From Roridomyces roridus (Eukaryota; Basidiomycota; Agaricomycetes; Agaricales; Mycenaceae), in NCBI GenBank assembly GCA_029378245.1, contig JARKIF010000003.1, positions 992,001 to 1,056,000 on the forward strand: a stretch of DNA of 64,000 bases, given 5' to 3'. Below are positions 52,294-64,000 of the stretch, piece after piece (position 1 is the stretch's first letter; every line of letters starts with the position of its first letter). Under the pieces are notes generated by a model, which searched no databases, was not told the origin of the DNA, and saw nothing but the letters and a program-made list of their open reading frames with translations. Made by a program: the position numbers and the translations under genes.

Positions 52294-53941
52294 ATGCCCT
52301 TCTCCATCTCTGCCATCTTTGCTCTCCCCCGCGCCCTCGTTGGACTCCTCGTAACCAGGCAGGCTGCTTATCTCGCGGCACCGGCAGCTCCCAAGTACAC
52401 GCCAACTCGTACAACGGAGATCTACCTGGAGCCCACCAGATGCATCCCGAGCCCAACGCCCAGCACATCCACCGAGTTTCCCTACCATCTCCTCATAGGC
52501 CTTGCGGCTTTGTCGATCGTCACCTGCTTCGCCATTCTCCAGACCTCAGTACCCGCCCAAGCGTCAGCACCACCAGTGCCAAGGTCATGTCCAGAGAAGT
52601 CGTTGCCACCACCATCGCCGCCGAGGACACCCTTCACCACCCTTCTCCGACTATACGCGTTCGGCATTCTCGCATATCTCATCACCCGCGACTACGAATG
52701 GCCAACTTTCACAACTCCAGACATTGTGCCCGTCATCGACACCGGCCTCCAGCAGCTCGAATCCACGTTCACATATGGCCTTGCAGCAGCCATGTCGCTT
52801 AGTCGCCATATTCAGGACCATGGCCTCCATTATCTCAAGACACTGCTCCTCGCGGTGATAGGCCATTGTTTGGGCCTCATTGTCGTCCTTGCCCATCGAC
52901 GGCTCCGTGATCTCATCTACCGCCGCCGCCGCCATCTCTTTTCCGTCGTTCAAAGATGTTGGCTTCTACCAACCCTGTACTCTCTTCCCATAACCCTTTT
53001 CACCTTCCACCCTCAATTCAACTGGAGTCCCTGGATGGTTTACTACTTCGCCTGCCGTGACGGATATCTCCCGAGCCTCCAACAAGTCCGTCGCAATGTG
53101 GTTTTGTCGCTTCCTTCTATTCCCATTCAAGCCATTTCCGTGAGTGTTCTCTTTTCATCTCATGATCGCATGTGCTCAAAGCTTCCTCTAGATGGTCCTC
53201 GGTCCCTCGACTGTATATATCATCATAATAGGCCTTTGGACTCTGTCTCTCCTCCTTGTTCGGCTACCTACCGTGATGCGACCCGCAATTTCGGAAGTGA
53301 AACGGTCGGGCATGACCTGCTTCGTCCTGGTCTTCAATCCGACCATGAGTACGCTCTTCTATGCTCTCTCGGTGGTCATGTTCACCATGGGGGAAATTGG
53401 GCTGATGGGACGTGATGTCCGTGCATGGATTTCGGAGCTTGAGGGGCGGGCATTCTTTTCGTCAGACGCGCGCAGTCAAGTTTGGGACTTTTATCGGTTG
53501 TCTCGGCAGCGCCACAGCAATTGGCGGATGGTGCAAACCAGAGAGTTATACAAGATTATACGGTTGATGTGGACGACAAGTTGGGAGTCGCTTCATTGGG
53601 GACATAAATTGGTGAGTATCTCTCTGGCCATACACTCTTTTGCTAACTCCTTCCCAGCTTATCGTCCTGCCTGTGGTGGCATTCTACACCTACTTTTATA
53701 TCGTACGTCTCATTCACTCCATCCTTGCCTCGAGCTTATCCCGTTTAGATGCCAAGGGTGCGACCGTTGATACGCAAAGTCCGATTGAAGATACTGCTTT
53801 GGTCTCATCCCGACCATCGACGTCGATGGTAAAGGTATGTCGAGTCTTCCACCCTTTTCTTCCGTCCCTGATCTCTTCAATCAGAACACCATCCGACTAT
53901 ACCCCACGACCTCTATGAAGATGATTGGCAAGCGGCGATGA
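52294..53941 (+). CDS. Unknown multi-TM membrane protein (right copy)
   Basis: Exons 52294-53139, 53192-53611, 53658-53834 and 53885-53941 give 499 residues with the same exon layout as the left copy. The N-terminal 60 residues are almost identical (MPFSISAIFALPRALVGLLV); helices LLIGLAALSIVTCFAIL, LLLAVIGHCLGLIVVLAH, IYIIIIGLWTLSLLLV and IVLPVVAFYTYFYIVRLIHS are kept. The third helix region (ALSVVMFTMGEIGLM) is the most changed. No family was recognised, and the same doubt about the last exon applies as in the left copy. Confidence 0.7.
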
Positions 53942-54687
53942 CCAGACGACTAGAAGTGCCCAACGCAGCCCGAGCCTCAAAACACCGCGAGAGATGATTC
54001 GTGAATATATTCCGGAGGGACACGCGCGAAGTTGCCCGGTGCGGCCATGAAATTTACCGAGGACGCTCGATTCTTTTCGCCACCGACAAGCTTCTCACCT
54101 CCGCCACCCCACGATCATGAAACGGTGTTTCTGTTACTTTGACGTGCGTTCTTCCTGCCTCATTCCATTCATTATAACTGAGTGTCCTCCAGTGCGAGCC
54201 GTGCTTGTGTCGTTTGGATTCTATGCCGCCTCCCTCTCATCCCACTTCTTGGTCGTGGTCATACCCGCAGCTGCATCAAGCGTCCACCTCTATAGATTTC
54301 TTTTTTATCTCTTTACTACCTCTATCTCGATCTCTTTATCTCTACCTCTATCTCTCTTTATCTCTCTACGAATCATTTCAATATAAACCTTGCTTGATTG
54401 GATTCCTCGAGTGCACTCATGAGTACCGTGAGGTCCATGGTCAGAACAAAAGGAATCATAAACGCTGGATACAGTATGTGGTACAGTTGAAACGACTACC
54501 GTCGAAAGTCTTCTTCCCTCTAAGAATCCTAGTCCTCAGATCCATCACCGAGCGCCAATGATGCTGATTCCTGCTGTATATGGCGTGCCGAGGAGTGGAA
54601 AAGCAGCGGAAAGCTAGAGCCACAATCGGAATGTCGACGAGTATTCGGCAGTGCTTGGTCAATGATGGAGGTGTCCTTGCCAGGACA
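53942..54687. other. Intergenic region with CT-rich tract (right copy)
   Basis: Counterpart of 39085-39834, with a pyrimidine-rich TCTCTATCTC tract at about 54300-54370 that is shorter than in the left copy. No gene was called. Confidence 0.5.
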
Positions 54688-56387
54688 TCATCCGCCTCCA
54701 CGACTGACTGGGACGCCGCCACCGACAACTCCACGACCTCTACCGCCACGACCGCCTCTGCCACCACGCCCACCACCACCGCCTCCACGTGCTGCGCCAG
54801 GATTGAAGTTGACGGGGATCAAACCAGCTTGAGGTGCCACCTGGACATCGCCGTCAATGCGATGAACGACAACAGGTGCAACGACTGGATCGCGTTGGAG
54901 GATGCTCGGTACAGCGCTACCGCTGGCCGTTGATACAACCACACCGCCGCTGACGCTTTCCTTGCGTTGCGGGATCGGTCTGTCTTTGCGAGGCGGTGCG
55001 GCCGGATTACCGGTACCGTCTTTACTACTGTCGTCGCCAGCAGCAGCTGCTGCTGCTGCCGCGCGTTCGCGTTCGCGCTCTCTACGCGATTTACGCTCGG
55101 CACCACCTGCACCAGATGGGGCTCCCGCAACGCCTGCACCACTCAATGCAGCTTCAAACTGACGCGAGGCAAGCCCAATGACGGGACGTGCCCGGCGTTG
55201 GGGCTCCGCGTTGGGGCCTGGGTTGGCAGCAGATGCGACAGAGACTTCTGTCGGTACAGCAGGCGGACCTGGGACGCGCTGTTGTTGTTGTTGCTGCTGC
55301 TGCTGTTGGCGCATGGCTTTGGGCGCTTTGGGCGGACGAGGTGGAGCGGCATTCGCAGCAGCAGGCTGAGGGTTGGAGGGACCACCCTTGGAAGGGCCCG
55401 CCGCCCCAGGTTTCGCTGGCTGAGCCTGATTCGTTGCTGCGGCGGCCTTCTTTGCGGCCTTCTTGCTGAGTGGAGCGCCAGTGGCAGACGCAGCAGACGC
55501 GGCAGGGGCATTGGCGGCATTCTTCTTCTTGGCCTCCTCCCTCTTCTGCTGAGCAATTTGACGGATGGCGGTTTCTTTCTCCCGCTGAGCTGATCTCTCA
55601 GCCTTGAGAGCCTCCAAAAGCGGGGTGGTTTTGGGAGGCGGAGGTGGTTGATTCGCCGCCACTATAGATAAGATTAGAGACATTGAGAGTCATGAAAAAC
55701 GCCACGACATACTGAGAGACTCGAGGGTTACAGGCTCGTTGGAAGCTTGAGCCTTGAGCGACTCCAGGAACGAAATATAGTCTTCATCTGAGCACCGATA
55801 AGTATCGGCTCATGAGATCGAGTCAATGCAACGAACCGCTCTCGATAGTGCCACTGCGCGCGTCGGCCTTCTTCTTCTCGGGCGGAACCTTCTGGTATGG
55901 CGCGAACTCCACCACGGCGTAGGACTCGTTCCCTACGCGGGCTTCAGACCACAAGCAACGAAAGAGAGCAGGAGACACACCAGCTTTGTCGCGAAACAAA
56001 TGCCCGTCATAATCTCGACCAAACTGCGCGAGCTGCTCCTCGCTCCTGAACGCGATGTATGCCCGAGACGGAATATTCTCCTTGTTCAGCCTTGTAGAAT
56101 GGTTATCGGAGGCCAGTGAGGTAGAGGGATATGTACCGTTTACGCAGCTTGCCTGGGTAGAACGCCTTCCAGGTGACGGTGTCGTCAGAGACCCATTGCT
56201 GCACGCTCTTCCAGAAGATGTCTTCCGGGAGATTGGGCGGGAGGCGACGGACGACGGTCTTGAGACGTTCGGCGGACTGTGGTGGCTGGGAGAGTCGCTC
56301 TCTGTCCTTCTCTTTCTCCTTCTCCTTCTTCTCGCGTTCGCGCTCCTTCTTGCCGGGTTTAGATGGTGGTGGTCCTTTCGATGACAT
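54688..56387 (-). CDS. UPF3: UPF3 nonsense-mediated decay factor (intact right copy)
   Basis: Five exons, 56387-56137, 56090-55981, 55932-55837, 55787-55713 and 55661-54688, give 501 residues. After a charged start (MSSKGPPPSKPGKKERERE) the Smg4/UPF3 RNA-recognition-like domain reads LKTVVRRLPPNLPEDIFWKS, WKAFYPGKLRKRLNKENIPS, RAYIAFRSEEQLAQFGRDYD and ESYAVVEFAPYQKVPPEKKK. A coiled, charged stretch (LLEALKAERSAQREKETAIR), Ala/Pro-rich spacers, a run of ten Gln and a C-terminal RGG-rich tail follow. UPF3 bridges UPF2 and the exon junction complex in nonsense-mediated mRNA decay; the tail could bind RNA. It starts 100 bp after the stop of the ABC transporter on the same strand. Confidence 0.92.
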
Positions 56388-56486
56388 GCCGGTCCCGCCT
56401 CGATCACATAAGCAGCCTTCATCGGCGACCAAGTACTTCATGGAATACTACTGAAATACGCGATAAATACGATAGAAATCCCGTCG

Positions 56487-59400
56487 CTAGTTCCCATTCG
56501 CCATGGCGTAAAGTATGTCTCTATCGCCAGACTCGTCCACCAAAGCGCGCAACTTGCCACCCTCAATTTTCAGCAACTCTTTCGGACTGTCAAATTCGGC
56601 CTTGAAATAGTTAGCATTGGAAGCCAAAAGTCAGCAAAGGACACTCACAATGTTCCCAGCGTCCAAAACCATCTGTAGTAAAGTAAGCAAACCGACCGAA
56701 ATTCGTGGAAGCTGAGGCTCACGATTTTATCAGCGTCCATGATGGTCTGCAAGCGGTGCGCGACGGTGATGAGGGAAACACCATTGAGCTCTTTCCTCAG
56801 TGAGTTCTGGATAATCGAATCCGTTTTGTAGTCAATCGCCGAGGTAGCTTCGTCGAGGATCAATATCTTGCTCTTCCGTACGATGGCCCTATGCAAGACA
56901 GTCAAATGCATTCTAGGCCAGTCCAAAGCAGCGCACCGTGCGAGCGCGAAGATCTGCCTCTGTCCAACGGAGAGGTTGGACCCTCCCGAGGATATCGGGC
57001 TATCCAACGTGATTCTACCTTCGTCCATCTCACTCTGAAGAGCGAAAAGACCCGCGGAACGGAGCGCATCATTGAGATCGGCATCGTCATATTGGCTGAA
57101 AGGATCGAGGTTCGCTCTCAAAGTGCCGCTAAGCAGCTCTGGGACCTGGGGGATGACGGTGATGCTGGAACGCAAAGCGTCCAGATTGAGCTCCGATGTC
57201 TCGATCCCGTCATAGACGACGGAACCCGTCGTCGGGATACATCTGAGAAGCGAGAGCGTCAAAGAGCTCTGTTGTCTGTTAGTAACGAATGTCGGCATGC
57301 AGCACGAGTATCACCTTTCCGCTGCCGGTACGCCCCACTTGGAAACCAGTAAATAAAGAGACTCGACGAAGAGCAGGCAACACACCTATCCCGATCCGCT
57401 CGCCCGATTTGATGTCGAATGAAAGACTGTGCAAAATCTCGGGACTATCTTCCGAGTACCGCGCAGAGAGATTCCGAACACAAAGGTCACCGCTGGCAGG
57501 CCAGTAGGCGGGCGGCTTGCCTGTTTCAGAGGTAGGTTTCTCGTGCTCGATATCGATATAGCCTTGAATCCGCTCGAGACTGTTGCCCTGCACTTCAAAG
57601 TCGTTCAGAATGCGAACCTGTAATACGATGAGAGGTAATCGAAGACAAACAGACTTATTGTACTCACACACCACAGGAGCATCGAAATCATGGAGATGGA
57701 CATGTTCAACGCGAAGCCCGTATCGCCCGCTGAAGTAGGCCTAAAGTAGACGAGGTACGTCGCAAGCCCAGCGGCAAACAGGGCACCTAGCATCTCAATC
57801 CGAACCGCAACCCATCGGTTGAGATTGTAGTAATTTCGGGCAGCACGTGTGTATCTGTCGATCCTGGACAAAGATTCGACGCCGAATTTGTTTTGCGCTC
57901 CAAATGCACGAATCGAAACTGCCGATGTGGTGAGTGAAAATACTGTGTCAAGAAGAACAAGTCGAACCTAGGCCTGCAATAGCAGCTCCGAAACTAGGAG
58001 TTCAAGTCAGCAAAACACGAATCAATACCGTCAACTAACCTAACTCACTGGGCAAGAACTGGAGCTCGAGCGTTTGACATGTGTCGCTTGACGGGCAACT
58101 GGCCAGCAATGTATATCTGCCCAATCCAATTGCCCATGAAGCCAACCGCAACGCCAGGGAAGAAGAAGACGGGTGCATAAATTATAGCTGCAACGAATCT
58201 GACAACCATTGAAGACAGCATCGCAGCGAGGGGCCACAGCGCGTTCGGAATCGAATCATCAACACTGTTTAATAGTGAGTTTCAACAGGGTATAGAAATA
58301 TGTTCAACTGACGCTCTGATATCATTGGTGACCCGAGCAATGATCCGCGAGCTCGGGGTTACATCCAACCAACGCAACGGGGCGCGCAGAACCGAGTCGA
58401 CCAGTATCTGATGTATCACCTTGGATGCTCTCAACTGGCCATACACCAAGTAGATAAATATGAGAGCAAGAGTGCTGCTCGAGACGAAGGCGATGAGCAC
58501 TGAAAAGCCGTTAAGAATGAGCGAAGGCCACGAATCAAAAACTTACCGAACATCGACAGATTGAATACAACGTCCACGTCTTCAACCGGTCGGTCGTCAT
58601 ATTGACGTGCCCAATAGCCGAGTTGCCAGGTTCGCAAAGCTACAAAGCTCTGGTTGAAAAGGAGACCGCCCACGAAACAGACGAGAAAGAAGATGGGCCG
58701 ATTGTTGGAAAGCGCGGAAAAATACATTTTCACTGCAGAGAGATCAATGCGCGCTATCGGATGAGGAAAATACCAACAAGAATGCGAGCTAACGCGCCCC
58801 AACTCGACCTCTTCGGCCAGAATGAGTTTCCCATCGGCAACTTTCGCAGCTTCCTCCACCGGTTTCGGATCGACTTCCTGGTCAGCCTTGTCCAGCAATT
58901 TTTGATCCTTGTGCAATTTCGAGGCCAGACTTCCACGTTTGACCAGTTCCGAGAGAGAACCTTGAGCTCGAACCTTTCCATCAGCACCGAACGTGACGAC
59001 AAAATCGGCGATCGGTTGGGTCAACGCGACATTGTGTGTCTGAAAATAATTCAACGCCGGTATCCGGATAGCGCAAGTAACGTACGACCAAGATGATGGT
59101 TCGACCTTGGATCAGGTCTCCACCAAAGCATTTTTCGACAATCCATTGAGAAGTATGGATACTGAAACATGTTAGAAACAAATATGAGAGTCAGAAACAA
59201 CCACTGACTCTAGAGCTGCGAGGACATCGTCCAGCAACAAAATATCGGCGTGAGAATACTTGATGATCCGCCATCAGCAGAAATACAGCATGCATTAATT
59301 CGTGAACATACCACAGCCCTTGCCAACGTGAGCCTCATCTTTTGACCCCCGGATAGTGTCAGGCTGTCGAAGAATTAGAACATTTTTCAAGCCAAAGCTC

Positions 59401-62400
59401 GAGCAAACGAACCCTTTCTCTCCGACTTCCGTCTAATCGGAATGATGATCAATCAACTGTTGAGGAAAACACAAACAAACCGAACCTCGTCTCCAGCCTG
59501 GAAGAGGGCAAGATCGGGCTCAAGAGCACATTGATGCAAGACCTTCTTGTACCGTTCCTCATCGAAAGGCGTATCGAAAGTAATATTGTCCCGAATGGTC
59601 TCGTTGAGGATCCAAGACTCTTGCGCGGCGTACGCGATGCCGCCAGCTCGGGGCAAATTATACCACGAGTCGGGAGACGACGGAATCCAGTGCATCTCGC
59701 CTGTCGACTCTGGTCAAGTGGAATTCAATCAATGGTCCTCATCACGTACCCAAAAGAGCCATCAACATCGACGTTTTACCTGATCCCGTCGGCCCAATAA
59801 TAAGATTGATCCGGCCACGCTGGAATAGGACTTCGTCCTGAATCCTGAGCGTAAACTGATGCCGCGAAGGAGTTTGAGCGCCATCAGTCTCTTTCGACCA
59901 CGTGAATGTTGCATTCCGAAACCCGATCTTGTCATCCTCCACAACCTCGGCGGCTGGGAAGAGAACTGGTCCGTCTTTTTCGTCGAAAGCATCCAGTAGT
60001 TCCGTCTGTAGTCGTGTTCAACCAAGTTTCAACGAGGACCTTGCGTGCACATACTTTTTTCAAGAAATCATCAACCCGATCCAAGCTGACCTTGGCGGTC
60101 GCCACGTAACTGAGCCACCCGGTGAGCTGCCGTTATCAGTAGGGTGAAGGAACTTGAGCCTATAAGACGAACCTGCGCTATCGAATCTCTTATAATGTCA
60201 AAGACGGTCATAGTCGAGAAGACCTTGCTGGCATTGAGAGGCTCTTTCATGACCAGAGTCTACAAAGTGATTAAGGCTCAAACAAATTGAATCGCGGACA
60301 GTCCTGCTCACACTGTTCGTGCATAATGAGCTCAAGAATCTCTTGAAGGGAGAGAGAAACGCACAAACAACCATATGTCACACACATCGTCACAATCGGA
60401 ATCACAAACTGGAGAAAACCATTTTCAACATTTTGATTTGAACCAAGGCCAAACAAGCACATACATTGACAAGGTTGGACACCAGATCCAAGATCCGACG
60501 TTTGCGAATCCAAACGAGTTCTTCAGTCCTCTGAATTCAATGAGTAAAATTCACACAGCCGCCTGTTCAAATACCTTGCCGTCAATCCGATCCTTCATCT
60601 TGTCCTCCCAGCCGAACAATTTGATCTTGCAGAGAATGTCAACAACCAAGTACAACCACAACGAGGCTTACGCTACCATTCTCAGGACACCAACGGCTGG
60701 AACCACATTAGCATGCCATTTTTGTGGGTGATTGTGTCGCGTACCTTCGCTGACACTTTGAACTCGACCATCCGTCCGCTGCATCCGCTCACGCTGCACC
60801 GAGGCCACAAGTTTAGCCACTGAGAAGATATTGGCGAGAGAGAATTATGAGAAACAAAACTGCACGCACTGTAACCCGGTGCTGGCGCGAGAAGACTAAG
60901 AAAAATAAATCAGCACGATAATCCTTCAGTTCCGCGAGGACAAACATACATGATCGAAGCCAAACCGACCCAAACAGCCCATCCCAGGAGAGAGTGCAAG
61001 AACCATATACCAAGAGCCAACTGGAGCGGGACGTAGACCACCAGATACAAAAAGTCTCTGTTGTCCCCTGCGACGATAAATGGTTAGGCAGGCACATATC
61101 TACAAATGAGGAGTTTACCGATATTTCCTGCAGGACGAGGGTCAATGACGCTTCTCGAGCAAAATGAAATTCACGCGCACCAAGATCTGTCGTGACCTGC
61201 AAGGCGGAGGTTAACGGTGCCTCTCGACAAAATAAATTTCATGCGCACCAAGTTGTTAATCTTCCCGACCATGCCCCCATCGGCTTTCTTGGCGCGTTCC
61301 TTGGCCGATTTCACAGCGTCGGACTCTTTATCCGACGTGGACGTCGTGGCGGACTTGATGCTCGAAGAGCTCGCCTGAACAGTGGTATCGTCGTCTTGAC
61401 CGCGCGTCTGATTCTCTTCTTCTGCGTCGGGTGTCACAGTGCGGTTCTCCGTGGTGTCGGATTCAGCTCGTGAGGCAGGCCCCGACGTTGATGACGAGTC
61501 CGAACCAGAACCCTGCTCGTCTTCTTTCTCCGGTTGCTCTGCCTTGAGCCGGATTCGCAAACTGTTATGATGTTATCAACAGAATGGAACAACGGAAAAC
61601 GAACGCGCCTGTGAGTGAAAACAAGCTGTGTTATCATCGCCTCCAGCCGGACGAGTGAGCGAGTCTGTGTAAAGTGTAAAACATACGATCATCAGTGGCA
61701 TCACTGAAGATTCCAATATTCAACTCACATTGATGAAGACGTAGTATTGAAGAGCGGTGGCGCCAAAGATAGGCCCCAGGAAAATGAAACTGATCCATAC
61801 CCAGGGGCGTACCACCGCATCTTGTCCCCCAGTCTCAATATACTGCAGCAAGCGGTTCATCGCGACTGGGCTACAGTGTAAATCAGAAAATCGTGTTGAA
61901 AGCTCGACAGGGGGAAACGATACCCTGAATAATTCGAGACGGCTCTGAGAATCATCAGGAAAGCAAGTGTCGTGAACTCGCGCCAGAATACGCGCATCAA
62001 CCCGAGAAAAATGTATCGCCGACCGAATTTTCCTCCAGAAAAGCTATCCAGATGCTGTAATATCTACATAAGTCGACGTTGCTCAGAGGGTTGAATGTAA
62101 CTTGCCGGGAAACTTCTGGACACGAGATGTTTCCCATTATCCGTATCGCAGAGCGGGTATAGTTCATCCTCTTTCAACTCGGACTTGCGGTACGCCAGGA
62201 AGATGATGTGGTCCAGAAAGAAAAAGAAGGAAAAGGAAAATATGGAGGCGTTCTGTTCTGGGTTGATGGCTTTTTGCGGGTTCTGGAATATACTCAGCTT
62301 AACTATTATTCACCTAGAAACTCAGACTCACGAGAGGGTCGAGGGGAATGTATTGGCGCGGCGTGCAGACGGGTACGACGACGGCCGTGAAGAAGAGCAG

Positions 62401-63004
62401 AGCAATTTTAGCCCAAGTAAATGGCTCTTCTGTGTGGGGTACACGCTTGTAGGTCGCCAAGGGGAAAACGTCGCGATACGCGTAGACGCAGAATGCAGCA
62501 AACAGTACGACATTGACGTGTTTGATCACGCGGTGTTGCGCCTTGCCGGGGTGAATGGTACAAGCGGCAAGAATTGTCGCGTAGACCTGTGGATTGTAAA
62601 CAAAAATGCATGGTGACAGGGACGCGACGCACATATGGCAAGATGAGCACGCTTCCCTGGACCCAATCTTTGCCATGTTTCTCGGAGGGATCTCTGCGCG
62701 CCCAGGAGGCGACGGAGAGTCCGACGAGCCCGACACAACCGAGCAGACGGGCGATCCGGTATACCAGAATCGTGCCCAGGCCAATCCCGGGGGGCGGCAC
62801 AGCGGTGGAGCTTGAAGCCTTTGCGAGACCAGCACGTATGAGTACATGCTTGAACGCTGGCAAGAGCGCGTGAAGAAGTAGCAGAAGAGCGGAGATAGCT
62901 GCAAAAGCAGCAGGAACGACCAATACGTCCGAGGAGCCATTGGTGAGGTCAGGTAGCTGGATAAGAGCCACGACGGCCTGGGGCACGTCGAGAGTAAAGT
63001 CCAT
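56487..63004 (-). CDS. ABCC-type (MRP) ABC transporter, right copy
   Basis: Full-length partner of the left copy, from MDFTLDVPQAVVALIQL to YAMANGN. NBD1 Walker A GPTGSGKTSMLMALLG is on a continuous exon here; signature LTLSGGQKMRLTLARAV; NBD2 VGRTGSGKV/SS after splicing, LSVGQRQIFALAR, ILILDEATSAID, VAHRL. A short stretch of 44-48 nt near 56922-56937 differs from the left copy at the end of the LAR exon, but an intron there (CGGTGC to TGCATAG-like) still lets ALARAIVRKSKILILD form. The acidic linker (61171-61560) is three residues shorter. No disabling change was found in the parts compared. Confidence 0.87.
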
Positions 63005-63345
63005 CGTGGGTGACGGTCAGAGCCAACCGACGTACGCGTGATGCTGTGATGATCGGCGCGGGTGATGAGCGGAGCGGTCAGAATAAGCCGTGATAGAATT
63101 CGTTTCAAAACTCTCGGCAAAAAAAAAGGCTCCGGAGTCGATTCTGTAGCCTTCTGCAACTCGAGTTTCTCTTTATCTCGCGATCTGCAACCCGAAGAGA
63201 GTCGTACAGACGGGCCGGAGACGGACCGGCCGTTGTCGCAATCAATCAATCAATTGTCAAAACCAGATCATGTTCATATTCCTATCGCTGGTTGATTCCG
63301 GCATGACCGAAGAATGAAACTTCAGAAACATGAGATAGCAAGACA
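63005..63345. other. Upstream region of right ABC transporter
   Basis: Conserved with the left copy; carries ATCAATCAATCAAT-like repeats near 63240. No gene recognised. Confidence 0.5.
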
Positions 63346-64000
63346 TTAATTAATTCGAACTAGAGTATCGGGGAAAAGGCCTATATAGTAGCATAGTCTA
63401 AGGGACGATCGCTCGTCGTTTTTCAACCACAAACTTGAAATCAGAGTTCGTGGTACATCTGCCGGACTGTATGGAGTTGAGAATCTGCTCACAGGTTCGT
63501 CAATAATTCGCCCAAGCGAGAAATTTGAACTAACCCATGAGACGGCAATTCGCTGCAAAGAGATTCATCGCGGCGAGGATCGTATCAAACGCATCCTTCG
63601 CAGACTGCTCCTCTTGTGCCAGAGAAGTCAGATCCATCGTCCCGACCAGTCGACGCCGTCTGCAGCGCATAACTTCGGCCACGAATACATGGCAAGTTGC
63701 CATGAACAATGGCTGCTATGAATCAGCCAAGTTCAAAACAAGACGCGACGACGACGCACCCCCATAATCGGATCAATATATACCAAGTTATTCACCACCA
63801 CCTGGCCCAGGTTCCTCACAATCGCACGGGCAGCGTCAAGCGCACGAGCCCGCGACGCCTCCACCTCATCGGCAAAAGGATTGTGCAGTTGAATCGTGGC
63901 GACGTGGGCTAGACTGTGGATCACGAACATCTCCCTCGCATCCAACGATTGCAAGCCACCCTGAACAGCAGGAAGCGCAAGCTTGAACCCTTCAATCAGC
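63346..64000 (-). CDS. C-terminal part of a probable fungal-specific regulator, 5' end beyond window
   Basis: Three exons are visible: from 64000 to about 63767, then to 63535, and 63458-63346. Reading leftward: EGFKLALPAVQGGLQSLDAR, MFVIHSLAHVATIQLHNPFA, LDAARAIVRNLGQVVVNNL, PIMG, QPLFMATCHVFVAEVMR and KDAFDTILAAMNLFAANCRL. The HSLAHVATIQLH and helical repeats resemble the C-terminal region of Zn2Cys6 transcription factors (fungal-specific transcription factor domain), but the DNA-binding part is outside the window, so the call rests on resemblance. A decayed fragment of it lies at 48690-48933. Confidence 0.6.

Larger units (their letters stand above)
50096..63843. repeat. Tandem segmental duplication, right copy
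   Basis: Direct repeat of 35319-48933. It begins inside a fragment of the mannosidase 3' end and ends inside a gene that continues past the window. The gene content is the same; UPF3 is intact here. Confidence 0.95.

Noticed and set aside
55178..55593. Cys-rich plus-strand open frames opposite UPF3
   Set aside because: They arise from antisense reading of CAG/GCT-rich coding repeats; the minus-strand frame has the domain.

Overview
The window is a piece of a filamentous, almost certainly mushroom-forming basidiomycete (Agaricomycetes) nuclear genome. The support is dense short introns (mostly 42-62 nt, GT-AG with a few GC-AG), several very small exons, and typical agaric families: a BTB/POZ protein, arrestin-like proteins, a FunK1-type kinase fragment, pepsin-like proteases, UPF3 and an ABCC transporter. 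Genus cannot be named from sequence alone. No rRNA, tRNA or CRISPR array was seen. Gene models below were built by hand from reading frame, splice sites and family motifs; exon sums were checked for divisibility by three where a residue count is given.

Left part (1-17.3 kb) is a mosaic accessory region. It holds a truncated A1 aspartic protease, a BTB protein, three intact GXWXG/DUF4334 genes plus one broken one, an intact 12-exon aspartic protease, two 3'-end protease remnants, an intact and a decayed NAD-dependent epimerase/reductase, a FunK1 kinase fragment fused to a DUF4334 exon, a GH5 glycoside hydrolase, a small protein with three consecutive microexons and a secreted type-B carboxylesterase. 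The recurring order is palindrome-bearing promoter, GXWXG gene, then a convergent protease end, which suggests an old tandem array broken up by recombination. A 98-bp perfect hairpin sits in one of the units.

Middle part (17.4-35.5 kb) holds an AT-hook coiled-coil protein, a tandem pair of arrestin-like genes, a monocarboxylate-type MFS transporter, a head-to-head pair of membrane-anchored aspartic proteases separated by a 170-190 bp tandem repeat, and a complete GH38 alpha-mannosidase of the Ams1 class.

Right part (35.3-64 kb) is a direct tandem segmental duplication of about 13.7 kb. Each copy carries an unknown serine/proline-rich membrane protein, a divergently transcribed multi-TM unknown protein, UPF3, and a full-length ABCC transporter. 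The junction between copies carries a C-terminal fragment of a regulator-like gene and a 3' fragment of the mannosidase, the expected scar of a tandem duplication with end points in those two genes. The copies have diverged unequally: UPF3 is intact in the right copy and broken by three indels in the left one, while the left ABC transporter has two introns that the right one lacks, one of them inside the Walker A motif. A small MITE-like insertion with terminal inverted repeats and a 9-bp target duplication lies in the mannosidase fragment.
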